A stretch of 64,000 bases of DNA from Rhinopithecus roxellana (taxonomy: Eukaryota; Chordata; Mammalia; Primates; Cercopithecidae). Positions 56,867 to 64,000 of the stretch are shown here, in pieces. Each line of letters opens with the position of its first letter. Position 1 is the stretch's first letter. The translations under genes and the position numbers were made by a program. Location of the stretch: assembly GCF_007565055.1 (NCBI RefSeq), contig NC_044553.1, forward strand, positions 126,874,978-126,938,977. The letters run 5' to 3'. The notes beneath the pieces were generated by a model. It saw nothing but the letters and a program-made list of their open reading frames with translations. It ran no database searches and was not told the DNA's origin.

Positions 56867-57998
56867 AAACCATTACCAACCCTGTCCCTAAACCCCTGGT
56901 TGGAGTAGCTGAAATTCCCGCATGGAGGCCCTGCCCAGTGAGGAGGGATGTGTCAGGGCTCTGCCTAAGGAGGCAGTCTGGCCACGATCTGCCACAGCGG
57001 CTGTGCTGGCCGTGGGGATTCCTCCCGGGTCTAAACCATCAGTCTCCCTGGTGCTGGCAGGGGAAAAACAGCTGACTGAGCTGCAGTGATGGTCGCTCCT
57101 CCCGGGGTCTCGGGGGTCTCAGGCAGCTGCAGATGCAGAAGCGGTGGTGATGGTCGCCCCTCCCGGGGGGCTCGGGGGTCTCAGGCAGCGGCAGATGCAG
57201 AAGCGGTGGTGATGGTCGCCCCTCCCGGGGGGCTCGGGGGTCTCAGGCAGCGGCAGATGCAGAAGCGGTGGTGATGGTCGCCCCTCCCGGGGGGCTCGGG
57301 GGTCTCAGGCAGCGGCAGATGCAGAAGCGGTGGTGATGGTCGCCCCTCCCGGGGGGCTCGGGGGTCTCAGGCAGCGGCAGATGCAGAAGCGGTGGTGATG
57401 GTCGCCCCTCCCGGGGGGCTCGGGGGTCTCAGGCAGCGGCAGATGCAGAGGCGGTGGTGATGGTCGCCCCTCCCGGGGGGCTCGGGGGTCTCAGGCAGCT
57501 GCAGATGCAGAAGCGGTGGTGATGGTCGCCCCTCCCCGGGGGCTCGGGGGTCTCAGGCAGCGGCAGATGCAGAAGCGGTGGTAACAGAGGCTGCCTCTCC
57601 CGTGTCTTAGGCAGTCTCCAGCCAAGCGGCCGCCGAGGGTCTGCACAGCTCGGGGCTTGGGACCGAAGGCCTGCGGCGTGGGCTCGCTGTGGGGCCCTCC
57701 TGGTGCGCGGGGGGCACAGATCCGCGGAAAGAAGTTTTCCGGGCTGGGTAGTGGGTCCCTCACCGCCTCCCTGGCTGCGGGGGAGTTTTCGCTCCCCGCG
57801 TGGCTCCCAGCGGGGCCCTCGCAGCCCCGCGCTGCTCCGCGGGTCGCACCGACCGCTTGGCCATTCCTGGTGACAGAAGCTGGAGACCTCGGTGGCCGGT
57901 GCAGGGCTCGCGCGCTGTGTTTGCTCCTTTCCATGGGAACCTCGCACCGCAGCTGGTTCTAGTCAGTCGTCTCAGCCCCTCCTCCTCAGGGATTTCAT
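56867..57998 (-). promoter_or_regulatory. L1 5'UTR, antisense, GC/CpG-rich with a VNTR
   Basis: Read in antisense the element starts near ctgagacgactgactagaac and continues with ttcccatggaaaggagcaaa, typical of an L1PA/PB 5' end. It is followed by GC-rich leader, eight 62-bp repeats (57088-57582), and gcagggcctccatgcggg near 56930. ORF1 is absent: the 5'UTR abuts ORF2, so the L1 is internally deleted. The first bases have lost the usual YY1-type aagatggcc core. Antisense frames of 147-172 aa here are GC-driven. Confidence 0.7.
57088..57582 (-). repeat. 62-bp VNTR, 8 copies, in the L1 5'UTR
   Basis: Units begin with gatggtcgc at 57088, 57149, 57211, 57273, 57335, 57397, 57459 and 57521 (first unit 61 bp). 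Each has cccctcccggggggctcggg, tctcaggcagcggcag and atgcagaagcggtgg. Few differences between units. Not a CRISPR array: no variable spacers. Confidence 0.97.
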
Positions 57999-58249
57999 TG
58001 TTCACTTTCAGAACTTACATTTCATGCTTTAGCATAGTTTGGAGTTCTATGCTCCACTTCAGAATATTTTTAAGTTCTTTTGATGTTTTAATTTTAGTTA
58101 ATTGAAAGCCACTGTCTCATCACTCGATTTCCTAAATCTCTTGGGCGTTTTTTGCTTTCTGTTGATTCTCTTGGATTAGTGACATATTTGATCTCTCTGT
58201 GTGCCTAATTGTGTTTCTTGATTGTTTCTTTACTTGTTACTTTTCATTT
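57999..58249. other. Spacer, AT-rich
   Basis: AT-rich sequence between L1 5' end and an old L1 3'UTR relic. Nothing else recognised. Confidence 0.35.
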
Positions 58250-58400
58250 GGTTATAATTTCAGACTTACAAAGAAGCTGTAATTAGAGTGCAAAGAGCTG
58301 AATATCCATCACACAGACTCGCCATTTTGCCCCAGTTGTTGCATTATTTTCCTTCTCTTTCTTCATGTGTGTGTGATGTGTATCATGACATAACTTTATC
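58250..58400 (-). mobile_element. Old L1 3'UTR relic, antisense
   Basis: The order ttcagacttacaaagaagctg, gtgcaaagagctgaatatcc, cgccattttgccccagttg resembles an antisense L1MC/ME 3'UTR. Diverged. Confidence 0.5.
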
Positions 58401-58431
58401 CTATGTACTTCCTGCATGCTTTTTTTTCCTT

Positions 58432-58735
58432 TTTTTTTTTCTTTTTTTTTTTTGAGATGAGGTCTCACTCTGTCACCCAGGCTGGAGTGCAGTGGCTCAA
58501 AAGTGGCTCACTGCAGCCTCCGCCTCCTGGATCCAAGCAATTCTCCCACCTCAGCCTCCCCAGTAGCTGGGATTACAGGGGCATACCACCATGCCCGGCT
58601 AATTTTTGCATGTTTAGTAGAGACAGGGTTTCACCATGTTGGCCAGGCGGGTCTCGAACTCTTGACCTCAGGTAATCTACCCACCTCAGCCTCCCCAAAT
58701 GCCGGGATTACAGGCTTGAGCCACCGCACCCGGCT
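58432..58735 (-). mobile_element. Alu (AluS/J-type), antisense
   Basis: Poly(T) interrupted by C, then gatgaggtctcactctgtc through gcttgagccaccgcacccgg. A short duplication around tatgcttttt is likely. Confidence 0.93.
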
Positions 58736-60790
58736 GGTATATGCTTTTTTCTAAAGTTTGAACTTCTATTACAATTAATGTGGACTAGCTGAGTTAGTCC
58801 CCTAGTCAACCTTACAGAAACTTTATGTCAGAACACTGAAATAAATGTGTGAATATGTGTTTACAGGGCTGCTGTAAAAATGACCACAAAATGAAGAATG
58901 GAATACATCTTCTAGGATGGATAACTGAGAATGCATCTTTACTGGTTCCACATTCAGTTGTGGAATTGAGTATAGAGTAGAAAGTCAGAAAAGCATGTAC
59001 ATTGATTTTTCTTTTAAAATGTTCTTCGTGCCTGAAACTAAGGTTGTGTCTATGTCGATTAGCTGAATAGCAATAGCTAGGTAATAGCGTTTACTTTTGC
59101 TCATTGTGATATTGTGAGTTTTTAAAATCGTGGTCAGTTAGCGTTCCCGACTGACTTACAGTGGAGACGCTGCTCCTACAGTGGCATATGGGATTATGAA
59201 CAAAAAGGAATGGAGCCTAAATCAGGGCTAACTGATAACGCGGGCAGTACTGACACCATCCAAGTATTTCCTGAAAGTTTTATGAGATAAAACAATTAAA
59301 TCGGCATATTAAATTGTCCTTTTGCATTCACCCAGTTTTTCTTTCTTATAACCAAGAAACTGTGGAAATACAAAATAGGACAGCTTTCTGAGGCTGTGGT
59401 CTGCCCCTGTGGTCTGACACTTGTGTCTCCCTTAGGCTGGCTCTGAGCTACATTTTTCCCTCACTACACAGCCCGAGCAGAACCTTCTGAGATTAATTGC
59501 TAAGAATGAAGAAAAATGTGCAAATGTGTATCAGTCTTACCTACTTTAAAGTCAAGGAGAAGGAGTTTAAACTCTGAAGTGAATGTAAAATGTATACAAT
59601 GTGCACAAATTGTAACAGGACTAAGTATGCTCATTACATGTCCCTGAACATCTTGGGAATCTCTTCATCCCAAAGGTACACAGAAAGACAGAAAGCTGCT
59701 GTAGAAAAGCATGGATATGTCATTTATCTTTGAATTTCAAAAATCAGATTGTAGCATGAATTTTTATTTCAAACAGGTTTTGTCAAGTATACATAAAATT
59801 GTTGAAGAAATAAAGACTAACTTCAATCAATTAAAATATAAGGTTCAATGAAGCAAAAAATGTTTTTAATAAAATTTAAAAAAACCAGTGATGAGTTTTG
59901 AAGCACTGTTTTGAATTCTATTGCAATCTCTATAACCTATACAGTCTCCATAGAGGGACCCTTTGTGCTTTCTCCAACACCTCCCTTCATTCTGTTTTCC
60001 TTTCTTTCTTTGGCTTCCTTCCCACAGACTTTCCCTTCCTTCTTTGATTCATCAAACATGAATTAGTCACTTAAAATATCCCAGGCCCCTGGGCAGGAAG
60101 GGTGTGTGTATCTGTGTTATAGGTGGGGTTGGGGGCGGGCAGATAGAAAATATGAAACAAAAATGAGAAGGGAAATTAAAAGGCAAGTACAGTAATCTCT
60201 CATCACAGAGATGCCTAGCAGTGTGGAATATGTTTGTCATGGAACGCTCAGTTTTGTAGCAACCCAAAGTCAAATATACACATGCCTTAGTGATTGCAAT
60301 GAAAATTGGCGATGTTTTATAAAAATAAAATACACAGGCTGTCAAGAAATGTAAGTTAGTGTATAAAATTGAAAGTAAGTTTTCTTAAAGACAAATGAAA
60401 TTGGCATTAACAAAAGACCCTCTGTTATTTGGTTAAATGCTCCATAGGGGCAAAGGTTGCATCTGAATCCTCAGCCCCATTGAGTATCTTACTTGGGCTG
60501 GGACTGCACTAACAATCACTGAAGGGGAGTTACACGGGGGGATATGGTACCCATGCAATACTTTTTTTATTTTTTAGTATTTTTAATAGGATAACTTTAA
60601 ATTTTGCTTAGCTCATCAAACCACCATCTTCAGATTACTCAGTGTACATTGAAGAGGAAGTAAAAAGTGATTTAATTTCATTATAACTCAGATGCAGATC
60701 AGCAGGTAAATCTATCATCAAAAAATACACAAATTCAGCCTGTAATCTTGAGTATGTTGCCTGTCAATGTGACAAGAAATGATAATTTTT
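58736..60790. other. Spacer, no gene seen
   Basis: About 2 kb of unique-looking AT-rich sequence. The 92-aa minus frame (60067-60345) is unsupported. Confidence 0.4.
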
Positions 60791-61085
60791 TTTTTTTTTT
60801 TTGAGATGGAGTTTTGCTGTTGTCACCCAGGCTGGAGTGGAATGGTGTGATGTCGGCTCACTGCAACCTCTGCCTCCTGGGTTCAAGAGCTTCCCCTGCC
60901 TCAGCCTTCTAGGTATCTGGGACTACAGGCTCCCACCTTGATACTCAGCTAATTTTTGAATTTTTAGTTGAGACAGTGTTTTGACATGTTGGCCAGGCTG
61001 GTCTCAAACTTCTGACATTAGGTGATCCACCTGCCTCTGCCTCCCAAAGCGCTGGGATTATAGGAATGAGCCCCTGTGCCTGGCC
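60791..61085 (-). mobile_element. Diverged Alu, antisense
   Basis: Poly(T), then ggagttttgctgttgtcacc through gagcccctgtgcctggcc. The duplication aatgataatttt lies on both sides (60779-60790 and 61089-61100). Confidence 0.93.
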
Positions 61086-61100
61086 AGGAATGATAATTTT

Positions 61101-61339
61101 GAAAGCAGCAAAATGTTGGAGGTTTAGATATAAGAATCATGCATTTGACGTGATGGAAGGAACACATGAATTGGAAAACCAAGATCTAAGTGTCCTTTGG
61201 AAATGAAAATTTAAAACAGAACTTCTAAACTCTGAAACAATATTTATTCTTAGTGCAATGCCTTCTAGGTTCAATGCCCTCATTTTTAATTTTATCTCAC
61301 TATAAAAATTCTAACCCAGGAGCCATAAGATAAAAAAAA
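61101..61339. other. Spacer, nothing recognised
   Basis: Short AT-rich interval. Confidence 0.35.
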
Positions 61340-62300
61340 ATTGTATATATTTTTACTTTATAAAACTTAAAGCTCCTGTAGGTAAAAAATAAGATAAGTA
61401 AAATTTTAAAGATTAAACAACTGAGAGAAATAGTTGCAGCTCATCTGAGAAAGCGCTCTGTCCTTAGTGTATAAAGATCCCGTAGAAATCAATAAGACGA
61501 CAAAAATCCCATGCAGAATTCATCAAAGTATAGACAATTAAAAGAAATATAAATTACCCATGAATATACACTTATTAATTAATAAAGACATATGACCCAA
61601 GAGTATATAAAGATACATTAATTAATTAATCAAAACTGTATAAAAATGCCATACTAGTTTAAACAAGAGTGTTGAAAACCCTAAAGTATGATAAACAATG
61701 GTTTTCACAAGCTACTGTGAAACAGGACACTCATACTTTATGGGGGTGACTTGGTAATATCTATCAAAAATCAACATATGTATGTACATTGACCCAGAAA
61801 TCCTACTTCTGAAATGTATCCTAAGATGCACGTATAGACATCTATAAAACCACAAATACAAAATAATGCGTTACAGTGTTATTTATAAGAGCAAATGACT
61901 GGTAACAGCCCAGAAGTCCATCAGTAAGAGCCAGGTTAAGTAAGTTATGGAACAATGATAATATGAAATGTCACACATTTAAAGAAAATGAGCATCTTCT
62001 GATATTAAAAGGTACCAGGATGCTCAGGAAGTAACCATTAAAGGAAGCAAAGTGGGTAACACAGGACCCTTTTAGAAGAAAAAGAGGAGGAGGACAGGGA
62101 GGAAATGGTATTCACATTTGCTTAAAAAATTCTGGGGAATGTGGAAGGAAAATATATCAGTGGCTTCCTGTGGAAGGCTAGAAGGAGAAAAACATTGAGG
62201 GTAAATGTTTCCTCCATACATCTTTACATTGACTTTCGAACTGTGTATTTCCTACTGAAAATTTTGATGAAATATTTTAAAAAATGAGAAGAGAAGTAAG
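61340..62300 (+). mobile_element. Ancient L1 (L1ME/HAL1-like) 3' region, sense
   Basis: The order gatcccgtagaaatcaataag, cagaaatcctacttctg, cagcccagaagtccatcag, ggttaagtaagttatgg, caatgataatatgaaatg follows the end of an old L1 ORF2. Strongly diverged, edges uncertain. Confidence 0.6.
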
Positions 62301-62639
62301 ATGGGACCAGTACTGAGTTAAATCAACAAAATCAATGTGTAGAGTCTTCTACCCCCACTGGAAATGAGCTCTCGGTGTGTCTTCGTGCTGTCTTACATCC
62401 AGTGATTAAACCATCTAAATAGAGTGCATGATTCACAGCTCACATAAAAAGAGAGGAACAAGTCACTTCCAACAGTTAGGAGTAGAAAGAAGAAAACAAA
62501 ATTTGGGGATCAGTCCTCTTAGCAACATTTTATCGTAGGCACAGGGATCATTATCATAAAATCACTCTGGGGTACACTGAGCAAAAGTAGTTGTTTGGAG
62601 AAAACGAAATTATATAAAATAGCTATGTGGCTCTCACAT
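62301..62639. other. Spacer, nothing recognised
   Basis: Unique-looking AT-rich interval. Confidence 0.4.
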
Positions 62640-62647
62640 GATCTAGT

Positions 62648-63200
62648 CAAGGGTGTCCAATATTTTGGCTTCCCTCAGCCACATTGGAAGAAAAAGGATT
62701 TTCTTTTTTTTTTTTTTTTTTGAGACGGAGTCTCGCTCTGCCGCCCAGGCTAGAGTGCACTGGCCGGATCTCAGCTCACTGCAAGCTCCGCCTCCCGGGT
62801 TCCCGCCATTCTCCTGCCTCAGCCTCCCGAGTAGCCGGGACTACAGGCGCCGCCACGTCGCCCGGCTAGTTTTTTGTATTTTTTAGTAGAGACGGGGTTT
62901 CACCGTGTTAGCCAGGATGGTCTCGATCTCCTGACCTCGTGATCCGCCCGTCTCGGCCTCCCAAAGTGCTGGGATTACAGGCTTGAGCCACCGCGCCCGG
63001 CAGAAAAAGGATTTTCTTGGGCTGCACGTAACATACACTAATGACAGCTGATGAGCTAAAGAAAGGAAATTGCAAAAAAAAAATAAAAATAAAAATAAAA
63101 AAAAACTCATAATGTTTTAAAGTTTGCGAATTTGTGTTGGGCCACAATCACAAACGTCCTGGGCTGCATGCAGCCCATGGGCCACAGGCTGGACAAGCAT
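62648..63200 (+). mobile_element. Non-autonomous hAT-Charlie transposon (MER30-like), split by AluY
   Basis: It starts caagggtgtccaatattttgg and ends gccacaggctggacaagcat. Internal blocks are ttgggctgcacgtaac, ctaatgacagctgatgagc and cctgggctgcatgcagccc. The 8-bp duplications gatctagt at 62640-62647 and 63201-63208 are the hAT signature. It carries no transposase. The A-rich patch at 63077-63105 is part of the element type. AluY splits it at 62704-63001. Confidence 0.9.
62704..63001 (-). mobile_element. Young Old World monkey-type AluY, antisense
   Basis: Near-consensus dimer, poly(T) at the left. Perfect duplications agaaaaaggattttc (62689-62703 and 63002-63016). The sequence closely resembles the copies at 39363 and 46260. 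Confidence 0.97.
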
Positions 63201-63208
63201 GATCTAGT

Positions 63209-63708
63209 CCAACTGGATAGACTAGACTACTGTAGCATATTAGAGATAGGTTTCAGTTGGTTAGAGGAATGAAGTTGGTTACAGTCTTTCAGGCAAACCT
63301 TCATAGTTACGGTTTTTCCCTGCTGGGATTTTGTGAACTGCTAACCACAGCAGGTTCCCAATCACATTCCTTCACAAGATGTATTTGTATCCCAGAGTCT
63401 CTATTGTCGTCATCCTGTTGTAAAAGGCAAGGCTGCTCACATGGACTGTGGGAGACATGGGTAGACAGACACCCTGTCTTGGATGATTACAGTTATTCTT
63501 TACCCCCTGTGTGTTCTCTAGCAAGGACTTGCTATAACTAGTCCTGTTGTGAATATTCTTCCTGTCTTTTGTTCCACTTGTACTGAGGGGTCTGTGGCCA
63601 CATTCCCCAGATTTGCATATGTTCTTTACCCTATTTGGCCATTTAGAATAACCAAAATTTATTCTTTCAAAACGTTATCCCCTAAAAATAAATGTTAAAA
63701 ATGAAGCT
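63209..63708. other. Spacer, nothing recognised
   Basis: Unique-looking sequence. The 94-aa frame at 63257-63541 has no recognised domain. Confidence 0.4.
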
Positions 63709-64000
63709 AGGGCCAGGTGGTAGCTCATGCCTGTAATCCCAGTACTTTGGGAGGCCGAGGCGGTAGATCACTTGTAGCAAGGAGTTTGAGACCAGCCTGG
63801 CCAACATGGCGAAACTCTTGTCTGTATTGAAAATACAAAAATTAGCTGGGCATGGTGGCACATGCCTGTAATCCCAGCTACTCAGGAGGCTGAGGCACAA
63901 GAATTGCTTGAACCTGGGAGGCAGAGGTTGCAGTGAGCAGAGATGGTGCCGCTGCACTTCCGCCTGGGGGACAGAGCGAGACTCTGTCTCAAAAAGAAAA
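63709..64000 (+). mobile_element. Alu (AluS/J-type), sense, cut by the window end
   Basis: From ggccaggtggtagctcatgc to gcgagactctgtctcaaaaag. The poly(A) and right flank lie outside the window. Confidence 0.92.

Noticed and set aside
57088..57582. CRISPR-like array with 62-bp period
   Set aside because: The whole unit repeats and no spacer diversity exists.
57429..57947. 147- and 172-aa antisense frames
   Set aside because: They run through the 62-bp VNTR and the GC-rich L1 5'UTR, where stop codons are rare.

Overview
The window is Old World monkey (cercopithecid, macaque/baboon-type) nuclear DNA. Several near-consensus AluY copies (39363-39667, 46260-46546, 62704-63001) share features I associate with cercopithecid AluY rather than human AluY: a gtggccggatctcagc block, a shortened cgccgccacctcgcccggctag block and a ggcttgagccacc 3' end in antisense. 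L1s, MaLR and ERV LTRs, MIR/L2 relics and hAT fossils complete a typical primate intergenic or intronic repeat landscape.

I find no convincing protein-coding gene, tRNA, rRNA or other RNA gene. The longest open frames (200 aa at 22511-23113, 172 aa at 19704-20222) match no family I know and have a length expected by chance in 64 kb of moderately GC-rich sequence. Other frames are translations of Alu, L1, microsatellites or unique spacer. The annotation is therefore mainly a map of transposon layers, tandem arrays and the spacers between them.

Layout. 0.4-2.6 kb: an internally deleted L1 with a CpG-rich 5'UTR. 5.0-6.3 kb: an LTR inside an LTR, each also hit by an Alu. 8.5-8.9 kb: a minisatellite with repeated AGGTCA motifs, then a 127-bp duplication. 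11-20 kb: relics (MIR, L2, MLT1, two ERV-type LTRs, two Alus, a short L1 tail). 25.3-26.8 kb: an LTR carrying a 35-bp VNTR of about 30 copies. 28.4-28.7 kb: a (TG/CATG) tract, followed by a solo-LTR-like element. 33-35 kb: TA/CA microsatellites and LTR pieces. 36.6-40.0 kb: an antisense L1 split by two solo LTRs and two Alus. 40.8 and 42.0 kb: a dispersed 230-bp duplicate, the second copy between TA-rich blocks. 44.1-46.8 kb: an old L1 interrupted by a twin-primed (5'-inverted) L1, itself hit by AluY. 48-54 kb: old L1, Alus, and a triple 71-bp repeat. 55.5-58.0 kb: an antisense L1 whose 5'UTR contains an 8 x 62-bp VNTR. 58-64 kb: Alus, an ancient L1 and a hAT element with an 8-bp target duplication.

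The most notable signals are structural: readable insertion histories with intact target-site duplications, and tandem arrays that amplified transposon-derived sequence. I found no evidence of a new functional system. Family names come from memory of consensus sequences and should be confirmed with RepeatMasker.
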